A stretch of 64,000 nt of DNA. Source: Bryum argenteum. Its lineage: Eukaryota; Streptophyta; Bryopsida; Bryales; Bryaceae. Within the stretch, counting starts at the first letter, position 1; every line of letters starts with the position of its first letter. The stretch is taken from positions 15,125,001 to 15,189,000 of the forward strand of contig CM073321.1 in assembly GCA_037043015.1 (NCBI GenBank). The letters are read 5' to 3'. The notes under the pieces are model-generated. The model ran no database searches. It was given only the letters and a program-made list of their open reading frames with translations, and was not told where the DNA came from. Both the position numbers and the translations under genes were made by a program. Positions 33,678 through 45,719 of this stretch are shown piece after piece.

Positions 33678-34870
33678 TCAGGTGAGAGTCACTTCGACAA
33701 CTTTGGTCCAATTCGCTGTAAACGGCAGCACAATGTACCAAGTCAGCTAGTAGTGACAACAAGATAATCCAAAACCTCTCATCTAATTCGCTAAGTACAA
33801 TAAAATACTCGAAAATGAGGAAAATGTCCAGTGGTGGGTACGAAATAAGTTACCTAATTGGCAAGGAAGACTGAGATAGTAACTCCCTTTCAAGATCAGG
33901 CACACCAAGAACAGTCTGTAGAACTTTTGGAGGTAGTCACATCTTCACCTTTCAAGCTACTATGTGACAAGAAATCATCATCCTCTTCAGAATCAATCTT
34001 GCTAGAAGAGGAAGTAGAGCAATTGGAAGTACTGCAACTTTCACCTTGATATAAAGCCTGCATAGCTATCATCTAAACATTTCATGTGAAAGTAGTGACG
34101 ACACTATCTAAAGAAAACGAACAAACCTGTGATGCACATGCATAAAGCAAACGAAGCAACGCTTCCTCAACAGCAGAGACGTCGAGCGAACCAGCATTGA
34201 CGAAATCTAGACTTTCATCATCTGATATACGAAAATCTTCTCCAAATATTCTAGGGTAATCAGCGGGCCGAAGGACAGAGACAGAATAGAACCTGAAACT
34301 GTGATATCACTGACAACGAAATGGTGAAAAACATGCGCTACACTATGTATGCACTTAAGAATCAAAGTAATTTCAAACAGAAGCAAAGATAACAAGCTTC
34401 ATATAAAACTTCCATAACTTTGAAGGAACATGTACTCTTATTTAACAACAAAACCTTGTACCAGACCACAAATACATTCACTAGTTTTCAAACTCTTGAA
34501 TTTTGTATCTCAAACCTAACAATAACAAATTTAAATGGTACATTCTTACACTAACTTGAAAGAGATACTGCATATCAGTCTAGTGAAAGAGAAAGATGAA
34601 ACTTTGGCAACAGCAAGATTCTACTTTCTTAGCGGAAATAGGAAGGGGTTTTCTTCTTTAATTGCAAGATTTCGAAATAAGAAGCAATTTTTGAAGTAAG
34701 AAGCATCGATACAAATCTAGCAATAAGAGCACATGAAGTGGCATAGGTTACCAGAATTCGAGTTGGAATATAAGTGGGTGTCTCGTGTAGCAGTAGCATG
34801 TGGTTGTTCATATCATTGATCATCATCGGAGCACGACCTAGAATATTATCGCGACTGGCCCATGACCAAT
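33678..34870 (-). CDS. Unidentified spliced gene, 3' part
   Basis: Candidate exons on the minus strand: 34870-34752 (WSWASRDNILGRAPMMINDM, then ETPTYIPTRIL), 34292-34137 (FYSVSVLRPADYPRIFGEDF, then LDFVNAGSLDVSAVEEALLR), 34057-33949 (ALYQGESCSTSNC, then KIDSEEDDDFLSHSSLK) and 33715-33678 (NWTKVVEVTLT, stop TGA). Junctions use GT/AG and the last three exons agree in phase; the first two do not, so at least one exon between 34.3 and 34.75 kb is missing from my model. The conserved-looking, non-repetitive sequence suggests a real host gene continuing beyond 34.9 kb. I do not recognise the family. Confidence 0.45.
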
Positions 34871-34899
34871 CTGCAACCACAAACCATACGCTATTTTTT

Positions 34900-35570
34900 G
34901 TTAGGTTGAATTCCCGAAGATTGAGAGACTACCATAACAGGCTTGAAAAAAAAAAACAAGGGTTAAAAGTGCTTGAAATTGCTGGGAGGGAAGCGAATGG
35001 AAGCTGCGGGTGCACCACGGTTGGATGTGGAACGGCTTGCACTGATCTGCCGCTCAACACAGGGTGCTAGTCAGCGTGGGCGACCGCGGCGATACAAGTG
35101 GGAAAAATCGTTGTGCCCATGCCTTTACGGTGGCCGGAAAAACGAAGCGCGCGCTGTAAAAGGCGTGGTTTAGGCCAACTGATCGCTTGTGACGCTGGCC
35201 TATTGAGCTCTTCATCTGACCCGTCTTGAAACACGGACCAAATAGTCTAACATGTACGCGAGCCGGTGGGCGGCAAAACCATTAACGCGCAAGGAACCTG
35301 AGAAGTGGGAGTCCGTTCAGGGCGCACCATTGACCGATTGTGATCTTCTGTGAAAGGTTTGAGTGTGAGCACACATGTTGGGACCCTAAAGATGGTGAAC
35401 TATGCCTGAGCAAGGCGAAGCCAGAGGAAATCCTGGTGGAGGCTCGTAACGATATGACGTGCAAATTGTTCGTAAGACTAGTCAAACCATTTAGTAGTTG
35501 ATTCCTTTCGACGTTTCCCTCAGGACCTCGTGTACAAGTTTTATCACGTAAAGCGAATGATTAGAGGCAT
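34900..35570. other. Spacer between host-like gene and MULE
   Basis: Contains an A-run at about 34948-34958 and moderately GC-rich DNA without a supported frame. Confidence 0.4.
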
Positions 35571-35574
35571 TGGC

Positions 35575-38500
35575 TGCCCTCAAACCCTCGGCTCTATCGG
35601 CGCCTGGGATCGGCGCCGGCGCCGGTCTCAGCGTCAGCCGAAATATGGCCGCCGCGGCTGTGTCCCCCCTTGCCATGCCCGCCCGGCCCCGCCCGCTCGC
35701 CCGAAGCCACAGCCTCCTAGCCGGATTCAAATCTGGTTAATGTACTCTGTAGAATTCAGAATTCAGCATCTGGCATTCGACTGCGAGCTTGAGACTGCGA
35801 GCACAAGTCCCACATTTTTCAAGGGGGCTTGTGCCTGCATTCTACACAAGCCCTCCAACTACACATATATGAAACACTCCATTTGTACCCAGTTCCAGAT
35901 GGCTATAAATTATTGATATTAACCATATATTTTATGTACTTTGAGTATATTTTTGAGGTACATACGAAGAGAAAAATTACAACACACTTTGAAACACAAA
36001 AGTTGGAGGAATTGAATCTCCAATTTCATTCCAAACTCAAAACATTTTCACAATTCTTGCATGAGACATGTTCATCTCCTTTCTCCAATACCGTGTAAAC
36101 TAAACATTTGTCACAATATACCTTAGGAATTCTAGGAAATACAATCCTTTTCTGCCTAGAATGAGCTACCACCACATGACTTGAACGTTTTGAAGGCGGT
36201 TGTGAAAAACTCTTGTGAATGTTTTCTTCTACTGCACGTTTCTCCCCGTGTTCAATTCTTGTGCGCTTGACATTCTCTTGAATGGAGGCTATAGATCCGC
36301 GTGTTGGAAGTTCAATTGTTGAAGGTCTCTCCAAGGTAAGTGGCTCTGAAAGAGATGTTAGGAACTTCTGCACAAGTTTCTTTCTATGTATCACATCTTC
36401 TTCACTATAGGTTTGAAGTGAAGACTAATATCGGCTTCCACTAACACATCGAACAATCCGCCATGATGATCTATAACTTCAACAACCTCCGTAATGTTGT
36501 CAACAATTGGAACATCCATTTCAATAGGAGAGAATGGTTCCACATTGTCAACATACTCTATGATTGGCAAACTTGAAGATGAAGGAAGAGTGAAATATAT
36601 TCTTTTACAATTTCTTGCACTCCCAATATATGCTTACAAGTAGACACAATACTTGGGCACTCACATAAGTAAGTGTTCAACGAAACACTATACTTTGTGT
36701 TGAGTGAACTTTCATGTACCACATAAAACAACTTAAGCTCCAAGTCCACAACCTCCAAGACTTCACTTGAATTTAATTGGTCCGCTTTAAATATGCGTTC
36801 CCCTCATTTCAAGCGTCGTCGATGCTCCTTATCATTGCCTCTCTTAGAGTACCTTTGAGAGTCACCTATACATTACATCAAATTTAATTAAAACCAATTT
36901 CAAATAAAATACAAATCTCAAAATAACAAGCTCATATAATCAAAACATACAATGTTTCACTTAGAATAACTCACTTATAGGTGGAACCATTTGGAAATGA
37001 TCAACCAAAGTGGGCCCTCCAACACGGCTTCCATCTACCGCGGTTCCGACAATTGCAATTATAAGATCTCTTAGAGATCAATTTACCTTGGCTTGGAGTA
37101 AGGTATACTTAATCCACTCCCAATGGCGTTCAATGTGATTAGTAGTATCCATACCACCATATGTGAAGAGCCGGCCAAATCGTGGCCACAAATTCCTCCA
37201 TAAAACTCTTCGACCCGCCCATCCAGCCTCCAAATACTCTGCAACACTAGGAATATGCTGGAAATCCTCATAGAGCTCTTGAAGATTTCTTTCAAAATGT
37301 TCTTTTTTTGCACAAAACATTAAAACATGCAATGCAATCAAAAGTTTGTTTTTCTCGTGTAGGGGAACACGAGTTAAGAGATTCTTACTCCAAGCCTTCA
37401 TCACATGGAAATGGCATAACAAAACTTTGTCAGCCACTTGTTCATTTTCTCCACCACTAGTGCTCCAATAATGTTCGTCACTTCCAACCACGATGTTTAT
37501 AGCATTCAAGGAGGTTTTGACCTTGTCTATGATGATAGCAAACACTCTTACCACTTCCAAGGATGCAAAAACTGCCGTCAATGCCAACTCCAACGCGATT
37601 CTTTGGTGGCCTTGTTTTTTGTCTTTTGTGCACAACATGTAGAAAACGGGGACTCCTTTCACATCTTGGTTTGGCACAACAACCGCATACAATGATAAGT
37701 CATACTGATTAGTCTTGAAAGTAGAGTCAAGAGCCTACAAGTTACCATGTGAAAATCTTCTTCCAACATCTCTCATACAGTCATCTTGAATGACTACAAC
37801 AAACGCTCGCTTTCTGGCATCCTTCTCCTTTGGTGCATAAGGTGGATAACAAATAACCTTTCCTTGATTTTGTAACCTTAAAATGTCCACTTGAGCAGCA
37901 TCCCAATCATTTTTGCGTACGGTATCTACAAAATACGCACCATCGATTTAGTCACACATTCAAAAGTTAATTAATGGTACACAATCAAAATACAAAACAA
38001 AAATGTATTGAATAATTGAATAAGAACGTACAATTTATTCGCATAGAATACTTGAGCTGAATTACCTCTTTTGGTATAATGAAGAAACGGTAAGTAACAC
38101 GCTCCAAGTCTCCAACCATTGCTTGTAATTTTTTTTGCATCACGTTTGGATGCAAAAGAAACTGTAGATGTTGAAATCATCCTCTTCAAATTTTCTTTGG
38201 CCATGGTTATAACACTAGGGTGCACATGTAGGAATAAAATGTCACTTTGTAAATCAATTACATAGCCACTATGTTGTGTACGCACGGAAATAGTACACTC
38301 TCTTCCTTTGGATGCTTCAATATTTTTGTCATCCAGAATAGGCTCTACAGTTTTCAATTGAAAGATAAAATCCCGTAACCTACTCTTCCTCTCTTGTCTA
38401 GTACCCCTAGTTTCAGAGGGTCTTACAGCGGGTGCCTTCACATGAGGCTGGTTTTTATTTCCACTCCTATGACAATGGTAGTACTTGACAATGTGATATT

Positions 38501-39835
38501 GGTATCGAAAGGTTCCACACAACCTACGTAAAACATGTTTCACGCATATTTTGTCAAGGGTGATATCTAAGGTCGTGAGGAACATTGTGAACCTCATCTC
38601 ATGACTTTGAATCCTTGCAAGTGGAGCAAGATTCCTTACAACTCTCCACAAACTTAGTGTTGATCCCTCCTACTTTAAAATCCGTGCTCCAATGTGCATG
38701 AATTGCTTCAAGAGTAGAAGCCATGCTCAAGTGTTTGCCATGAACATCAACATGAGATTTCTCTATAATCGAGCACCAATATTCGATAGGAGGAATCTGT
38801 CTTCCTTTGAGATCTTGTTTCAAGGGAAACAAACCAAGATTGTCATTCACAATAATCAGTTTCACACTATCTTAAAGTTTCCTCCGTCGATTAATAGTGT
38901 GAGGCACATCATTTACATCTATAGGACGACCATGACTCTCGGGAAGAGGGCAAAAACTAGGATCTACACCACAAATTTCCTCAAATGTCGATGACAATTC
39001 TTTTCTTAAACACTCAATCATGAGGTTCATACTTCCAAGAGTGAATCGAACATACTTAAGGAAAGTCTCGATAGCGACATGTTCAAAAGAAGGAAGAGAA
39101 GGCTCATATAATGCAAAGTCTATGTTGTCACTTGAAGAATGTGGAAGCTCCTTGCGAACACCATCCATCTCCTTGTGCACTTCATCATCACCATCATATT
39201 CGGATTCGTAATCCAAAATGTTGAAGTAAGTCTCACCAATTGTTGAAGTGAATTCTAAGTCACTATTACTTGCATAAGAACCTCCAAGAATCTCCTCCAC
39301 ACCTACAACATACTCTAATTCTTCTTCAAAATCCGAATGATTGAAGTAATCATCCTCTTGCAAAGAACTACCTACCTCCATGGATCCTAAATCTTACATA
39401 CACTGAACTTGATTGAACAAGACTAATGTGAGAATTTGGGGAACAAACCCTAAAAAAATTAAAGAAGTTGTAAAACAAACGTAGAAAAGAGATGGAGGTG
39501 CTTCGATGGGAGTGAGAGGAGTGTGAGAAGGAGGGTGGGTGTGAGAGGGAAGGGGAGGGAGGAGTGAGAGAGAGTGCAGTGGTACTACGCTTGCGAAATA
39601 GCTCACAGTCCCGAGCTCGCAGTCGACTACCAAATGCTAAAATCTGAATTCTCCAGAGTACATTAACTGGGTTTCAATCCGGGTAGGAGGCTGTGGCTTC
39701 GGGCGGGCGGGCGGGCGGGGCCGGGCGAGCTGCGGAGTTTAGGCGGGCAGAAAAAGGCGGAGCACAGTTACGACGGCCATATTTCGGCTGACGCTGAGAC
39801 CGGCACAGGCGCCGATAGAGCCAAGGCCCTCGAAC
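35575..39835. mobile_element. MULE transposon with ~220-250 bp inverted repeats
   Basis: Left end about 35575-35795 and right end about 39588-39835 are inverted copies. Shared words are GGCTCTATCGGCGCC, GACGCTGAGACCGGC or its variant, GCCGAAATATGGCCG, CCGAAGCCACAGCCTCCTA and TTAATGTACTCTG. Long TIRs around a MULE transposase with a SWIM finger define a Mutator-like element of about 4.26 kb. The TIRs are much more GC-rich than the AT-rich interior. I could not fix the outer base or a 9-bp duplication. Confidence 0.8.
36026..39381 (-). pseudogene. MULE transposase (decayed)
   Basis: Minus-strand parts in order: acidic N-terminal region 39381-38872; 38865-37971 with a DNA-binding-like region (CGTFRYQYHIVKYYHCHRSG); the catalytic region just above and within 37692-37078 (ALDSTFKTNQY, then VFYMLCTKDKKQGHQ, then KVLLCHFHVMKAWSKNLL); a C-terminal SWIM-type finger at 36758-36558 (CECPSIVSTCKH); and a last open part 36394-36026 with two CxxC pairs (YCDKCLVY, VSCKNCENV). 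An in-frame TAG precedes ALDSTF, and further stops and frame changes separate the parts, unless some are introns. As it stands it is unlikely to encode active enzyme. Confidence 0.75.
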
Positions 39836-39989
39836 TATTCTCTCATAATGTACAGTCCGTGAAATAAAACCTCTTTTATCATCCATACTTCCATCTAGAT
39901 GAGGTAATTAGGGATTTACCGTCTCTGCCCATCCGCTTGGTTGAGAGTTTGTGATGTGAGCACTTCACAAAGCCCCCCTCATCCTAGTA

Positions 39990-40700
39990 GTGTTGATTGA
40001 CTCCGCTTGCTCGTTTCCTTGCAGGTGGTATGTCGTGGATGTGGTATGTCGGTGGAAAAAATGCTTGATCAGGGCGTGGAATGTGGTGTTGATGTAGTGT
40101 ATCCCTTAATAGTTGACGAGCTTAAGGAGATAGTCGAATCGGGTTAGAATTGCCTCGTATAGAAACTTGAAGATTTCCATGCCGGTGTTGCCTCGCAGTG
40201 CCCGCGTTTTCATCCACTTGGTAACATACTCGATAGCCATCATGATATATTGAGAGCCGGTTTACCAAGTCTTCACAACGAATCCAATAGAGCTGAGCCT
40301 CTTTTCTTAAATGGCTTGACAGGGACTTGCGTGACAAGTTTCGTGCATACTAAGTTGGTAAGACTTCTTGTGAATTGATTTTCGTGGCAAGATTGACAGG
40401 ACCGAGTAGTGTCATAGTAGAAAGTGAGCCACTAGTAATCTGCATCCAAGATATTTCTTACCAAGAGTCGTAGGAAAAAGGCCCGTATTTGGCTGCTACA
40501 TAGGATCTGTCAGAGCCGGTTATCCTTTCCTCGATAGTAGAGTCGATCTTTCACAAGTTCAAAAAGAATGGCCTTATGGGACAACCGCTTCCAATCTTCT
40601 TTTGACATAATTGTCAGAAATGTATTAGTCTTGAGGTAATCGGCTATTTGAGCAAAGCAGTCTGGTTTAGTGTCATACCTTACCAACCGAAGTGTCACCT
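39990..40700 (-). mobile_element. Ty3/gypsy integrase fragment
   Basis: On the minus strand 40698-40510 encodes the integrase N-terminal region (CFAQIADYLKTNTFLTIM, then LVKDRLYYRGKDNRL). About 40260-40130 encodes the catalytic-core words YIMMAIEYVTKWMKTRALRG and FKFLYEAILTRF. The parts are in different frames with stops. The fragment has no LTR that I can see. Confidence 0.75.
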
Positions 40701-41068
40701 AAAGTCAACCATTCAAGCAATAAGATAGAGCAATTTATAATACTTTCGAGGCAATGGTCGATTGAGATTTTAGTAAAAAGTGATTCTTTCAGTCTACAGT
40801 CGATTACAACACTGATTCTAGCCACGACTTGTACAAGTCCTAGTACTATTCCTTCATTGTACCACAATGGGGTACTACTATTCCAACAATATTGCTTATG
40901 AATACCGCCTTCTAATACTATTCCCTTAATAAACTAGAGTAGAAATCCCTCCAGTAAGTTCCAACACATTTATATACAAATCATGTCATAACTTCTTTGA
41001 AAAGAAATGATGGTACAAACAACTTCTGCCCATAGCCGTACTAACTGTTCACTAAGTAGTAGTTTCCT

Positions 41069-42390
41069 CACTACAAGAAAACCATCGAATTTTAGATGTC
41101 TTCAGATTTAGGAAGATCAATTTCAAGATGTCTTCCTGTCTTGGGAATTGTCTTTTAAGATGTGAAGATATTTTGCCGTTTTAAAGATGTCTTCAATTAG
41201 AAGTGCAGGATGACTTGAAGACATTCAAAGATACGTGGATGTTTTATAAGCTGTCTATTAAAGACATCGCGTTAGACATGAAAGTGCCACGTTGGCAAGC
41301 AATTCCGGTTTCACCAAGTAAAAAACTCTGAAAGTTACCGGTACAAGGGTACAAAGTAGTCCGGTTGTAAATAAAACATGATATTGGGCAGCGGTTTGCA
41401 TGAGGAAAAATAAAGGAACTTCATCCTTCTAAATACTCTTTCGTTATTTGTGCATTAGAATTTTATTTTGTACAACTAAAAATTTTGAGATATGAATTTC
41501 ATAATATTAATCTTGTAATTTTAGATTTTTTCATTAGTTCAATTTTTATAATAATATTTGAATATTATAATTTAATTTAAAATATATATCATAGGTATTT
41601 TTGAGAATATATTAATAATAAATAATAATAAAATACTTTGATAAAACCAAAAAATATAAAATGTTAATTATTAAATATCAAAATATTATATTATTATTAT
41701 TCAATTATTATTTAATTAGTGCAATAACTTGGTTAGCAAATATAGTTATTTCAATATATACGGCAATTATCGCATATTTATGAACAAAATTATTCGTGGA
41801 TATTTCATTAATGTCATAATTTACAGTTGTTTATCCACATGGTAAACAAAAGTCGACTTCTGACGCGAGTACATGTCATACAATGTCTATGGCAGTGTCC
41901 TCATAGACTTTTAAATAGATGTCTTCTAAAACATCTTAGAAGACATTGTGTTATACGTCTAGTACTGCAATCTCTACATTGAAAAACATGTTTTTGAAAA
42001 CATCTACAAAGACATCCATCCAGTTGTCCACTACTGCAAGCCGTCAGTACAAAAAGATAGTATCAGTAATAAGAAGCATATATATTTACTACTCCTCTTC
42101 GATCTCAGTATGATTGACTGTGTGTGTTGCAGCTGGAACATAGAACCATCCCCTAGCAGATGCTCTTCAAATTGCCTCTGTCATCAAAGTTTATCACGAC
42201 GTAGACGTCTAATGGGATGTCTATGAAGATGTGTCTCCAAAGTTTAACACGGTGTCCAACTTATTATGACTACGGTCAGACACAAATGTCCGCGTAGACG
42301 TTTAATGGGATGTCTATGAAGATGTCTTGCGCAACATCATCCTAAACGACATTTATCAAAAAGCGGCAATACTTTAGGGTATCTCAAGAA
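41069..42390. mobile_element. CACTA element end with AAGATGTC subterminal repeats
   Basis: Begins CACTACAAGAAAACC, a standard CACTA terminus. AAGATGTCT/AGACATCTT words recur many times to about 42.35 kb. The stretch matches 47325-48310 in the same orientation and the right part of the 59390-63003 element in the opposite orientation; all end near an AAGCGGCAATAC-like word. A matching second terminus for this copy is not found. Confidence 0.75.
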
Positions 42391-43241
42391 TAATACCAAC
42401 TTCTTCTTTTCCTACTCCTCCATTGTTGCAATGGGCATTGTTGCAAGGGCATGAGCGTTAAAGAAAAAGTGAAGCTTGAGCCAAATTTATCAACATATCA
42501 CCAGATTAAGTAATTGGCCTCTACGATAGCCATTATATTAATTGATCCATTATACATCCATGCTCTTCTCATACTACAATTGATCATATTCATATACGGT
42601 ATCTTTAAGGCACTAGTGGATAGGTAAGAACTGGCATTGTGTTCCTCCCAAGAGGGGTTAGTGGTCCTCCCATTGATATGATGACCTCCGGGCATACATT
42701 CAAGGATAGGTCGAACAAACACTCTATTCACACCAGCAGGTCCTCTATTCATCCTGAATGTGTGTTCCATCTGTACATTCGACACTAGATCCATCCTGCA
42801 TACACTTTTCACACTCCGATTGATCAAATTCGGCAGTGTGTAGTACTGTCGTCAAACTTTTGTAGGGAACGGCATCGGGAGGTGCCTGCCAATAGGTGTC
42901 TGCACCATACTACGCCTCAAAAATCTCAGTACGGTGCAACAGGTGAGATCCTCAAATTCCCGATGGATGTTCCAACCCTATCCATTCCAGCCGTTCCAGA
43001 GATAAATCTGAGACTGACCCATTCTCGAGATGTTGAGACAATTGAGAAAGAACGAGTAAGTCGTGACTCATTACAAGATAAAAAAATTCAAGTATCTATT
43101 CGGAGACAGGTAAAATTACCATGACAACAACTCAGCATGAGTGTACATATCCTATAACGTAGTCACTACTAATTATGAAGGCAGTTTGAAACCGGATTCT
43201 ATAGAACTTGCAGGCCAAGCCCAAAACAATCAATGCCTTCG
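42391..43241. other. Spacer between CACTA end and eIFiso4G
   Basis: A 109-codon minus-strand frame at 42498-42827 has no recognisable family. No poly-A remnant or direct repeat flanks the eIFiso4G coding region on this side. Otherwise nothing is seen. Confidence 0.4.
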
Positions 43242-45719
43242 TCAACCGAGGAGCTTCACAAGGTCACTGGCTACCGACACGGCCCAAAGGGCCTCCTTCT
43301 CCACCGAGAGCTTCCGACACACATCGTTCAATTGCACCTCGTTCTCCTTCAACTTCCACTTTCCAACCACAGCCTTCAACACGTCCTTTTGTAAGAACTC
43401 GTCTTCCAGCTTCACCGCCACTTCATGTACGAGCCCAAGCTCCACAGCTCCAGACAGCACCAGCCCCGCCAACATGCCGCCAAACCCCTTCGGTGCCAAT
43501 GGCGCGTCCATTGCCATGTCCTCCATCCCCTCTGCAACCAGCAACACGCCCCTCCTCAAGTCCAAGCTCGAAATTACCCCCTTCCCTTGTAGGTGCACAA
43601 GCAGCTTCAGCATCAATCCCCACTCCTTCTCTCGCATATCTAGCGCCGCAGATATCGCCAGCCGCACAAATTCTGGATAAAACCCAGGACTCTTCAGCTC
43701 CTGCACACACAGCAGAGCCTCGCCTAGGTCCATGATCGACAGATACTCCTTCAGCAGACTCTCTGACTTCTTCGTCAAATCCGCGATCGGGGCAACCACT
43801 GCTGCCGAAGCAGGCCTTGTCACCTCTCGGGTTGGCTCTGGTGCCTTCATTGCCTCCGCTACTGGCTTTACCGGTCCCGAACCCAACAACGCACTCGGTT
43901 TCCCCATAAACCCATAGCCCCCACTGCCTTGCGGAAGAACCCTTGCTCCAGCCGCACGCATCGCTGGAGACCCGAATCGCGCCTGACTGCCCCCACCTGA
44001 CATTGCCCCACCCATCGCACCACTCATTACACCAAAACCTCCAGATCCTGGCATCGGCAGCACTCCCGAATTGTCCTTCCGTCGACCTCCTGCCCGAGCC
44101 GTCACCGTCTCCCATCCGTCACCCTCCAGCCCTGACACAATGAAGTTCCCCATCATCGGAGCCCCGGGCATACCGCCTCCACCACCGGGCATTCCAGGCA
44201 ATCCCGGCATCCCAGGCATCATACCTCCCGCCCCAGGCATGAACCCTGACATGGCCGCTGCTCTCCCGTTCCGCAGTGCCATCATCCCCGGTCGCAGCCC
44301 TAATTTCGCCTCTGCCTCCGCATGTATCTCATTGATTGTCTTCGCCTTCATCTCCTCCCGCCGCGGCACCCACTTGTTCGACCTCATGTCCATAATGTCT
44401 CGCACCATGAACCGAATTCGAGATGGTAGGGCCCTGCTCTCCCCCATCACCTTCAGCCGCGCGAAGTACGTGTCGAACGCCAGCTTCGACTTCGCACTCT
44501 CCTCCAGCTGCTTTCCCACTGTCGTGAACAGGTGGCACAGCGCCTCCACGTTCTCCTCCGCCGAGATGGCCTTCGGGTCCTGCCCTAGCAACTCTTGGAT
44601 GCAAGCATGCACGATTTTTTCCGGAAGCATTTTTTGTTTAAACAGCTCGCCAATCAGCTTGATGTTCCCCAGCGTCCGCAATTTAACCCTCTTCTCCTTC
44701 TCGTCCCGCTCCACAGCCTGCTCCGGCTTCGTCAGCTTCTTGATCTCCTCGCGCAACGCATCAGCGCCTTCGAACTCCTCCTGGCAGGTGTTCAGCAGCA
44801 CCCGCCGGAATGTTATCGGCTTGTCCCCAGGCTGCTCGCCGGGAAACTCCGGCAGCTCCTTACTCAACTGCACGCATAGCTGTGCATACATGGCGCAGAA
44901 TGTCGGCTCCAGCACCGCCTTGTCGAAGATGAGCGATATTACGCCCTGCAGAATCTCCGCGGAGCTGATCCCCGCATGCATCATTTGATCCGCAAGCAGG
45001 TCGTACTTCTCCGGTGTCAGCTTGTTCAGAATCCCCTTCACAGTGCGGTATACTTTTTCCTTCTCCGATTGAGCACCTCGACGAGCCATCCATGGATTGG
45101 CGGCCTTGACAATTGCGGGGGCTGGCCCAGCAGGAATATTCTCCTGCTGCTGATGCTGCTGCCGCTGCCCTTGAGTACCCGAATTCGAATGGTCACGACC
45201 GCCACCACCCCGATTCTCATTCCTCTGCTTAGGGTTTCTCTCTCTTTGCAGCTCACGCGGCGAAGATCTTTCCTCCGACGATAACGTACTTGCAGGCGCC
45301 CGCGCCTTCCAGTCGCGCGTATCAAGCTCGACAGGGCGACCGGCAGGTTGCTGAGGCGAATCCCGTGGCTCTCTGCGACTCCACTCCTCCTCCACACTCG
45401 TGTCGGCAGTCAAGCCATCGATCCCCGAGTTCACTAGCTCCTCTGGCGCTCCTGTGCACGCATCGCGAAACTGCAACAGCTGATCCCGAGAGTACCGAAT
45501 CGTGTCATTTGGTGCGCGGGGCAGTTTCTCAGCAGCCCGCATCACGAACTTGCTAGACGCCACATTAGGGTATATTAAAACTGCAGCAGCATCCGTCCCC
45601 TTGGCCCCGTTCTGGTTAGGCGCACTGTGAGGGCGGAAGGAGAGGGATCGACCACCACCGCCGGGACGCAACGACACGGACGAGGCGGGGTGAGAAGAAG
45701 GCGGCGCGGCGGCATCCAT
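43242..45719 (-). CDS. eIFiso4G: Eukaryotic translation initiation factor isoform 4G (eIFiso4G)
   Basis: An 825-residue single open frame. It starts MDAAAPPSSHPASSVSLRPG; the SLRPGGGG start is typical of plant eIFiso4G. Residues 76-82 (YSRDQLL) fit the eIF4E-binding motif YxxxxL-hydrophobic. The MIF4G domain (about 223-455) has KVYRTVKGILNKLTPEKYDL and RRVLLNTCQEEFEGADALRE. A Met/Gly/Pro linker (MMPGMPGLPGMPGG) follows. The MA3 domain (about 650-770) includes LLKEYLSIMDLGEALLCVQE. The protein bridges eIFiso4E, eIF4A and eIF3 to recruit mRNA cap complexes in the cytosol. eIFiso4G is plant-specific and is shorter than eIF4G, as here. The frame is GC-rich and lacks introns, unlike many angiosperm eIFiso4G genes, and sits among CACTA sequences. 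It appears intact; whether it is the main locus or a retrocopy cannot be told. Confidence 0.95.
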   Translation of the reverse strand: MDAAAPPSSHPASSVSLRPGGGGRSLSFRPHSAPNQNGAKGTDAAAVLIYPNVASSKFVMRAAEKLPRAPNDTIRYSRDQLLQFRDACTGAPEELVNSGIDGLTADTSVEEEWSRREPRDSPQQPAGRPVELDTRDWKARAPASTLSSEERSSPRELQRERNPKQRNENRGGGGRDHSNSGTQGQRQQHQQQENIPAGPAPAIVKAANPWMARRGAQSEKEKVYRTVKGILNKLTPEKYDLLADQMMHAGISSAEILQGVISLIFDKAVLEPTFCAMYAQLCVQLSKELPEFPGEQPGDKPITFRRVLLNTCQEEFEGADALREEIKKLTKPEQAVERDEKEKRVKLRTLGNIKLIGELFKQKMLPEKIVHACIQELLGQDPKAISAEENVEALCHLFTTVGKQLEESAKSKLAFDTYFARLKVMGESRALPSRIRFMVRDIMDMRSNKWVPRREEMKAKTINEIHAEAEAKLGLRPGMMALRNGRAAAMSGFMPGAGGMMPGMPGLPGMPGGGGGMPGAPMMGNFIVSGLEGDGWETVTARAGGRRKDNSGVLPMPGSGGFGVMSGAMGGAMSGGGSQARFGSPAMRAAGARVLPQGSGGYGFMGKPSALLGSGPVKPVAEAMKAPEPTREVTRPASAAVVAPIADLTKKSESLLKEYLSIMDLGEALLCVQELKSPGFYPEFVRLAISAALDMREKEWGLMLKLLVHLQGKGVISSLDLRRGVLLVAEGMEDMAMDAPLAPKGFGGMLAGLVLSGAVELGLVHEVAVKLEDEFLQKDVLKAVVGKWKLKENEVQLNDVCRKLSVEKEALWAVSVASDLVKLLG

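Noticed and set aside
43423-44115. Gly/Arg-rich ORFs overlapping eIFiso4G
   Set aside because: Shadow frames of a GC-rich coding region with clear eIFiso4G homology in the main frame.
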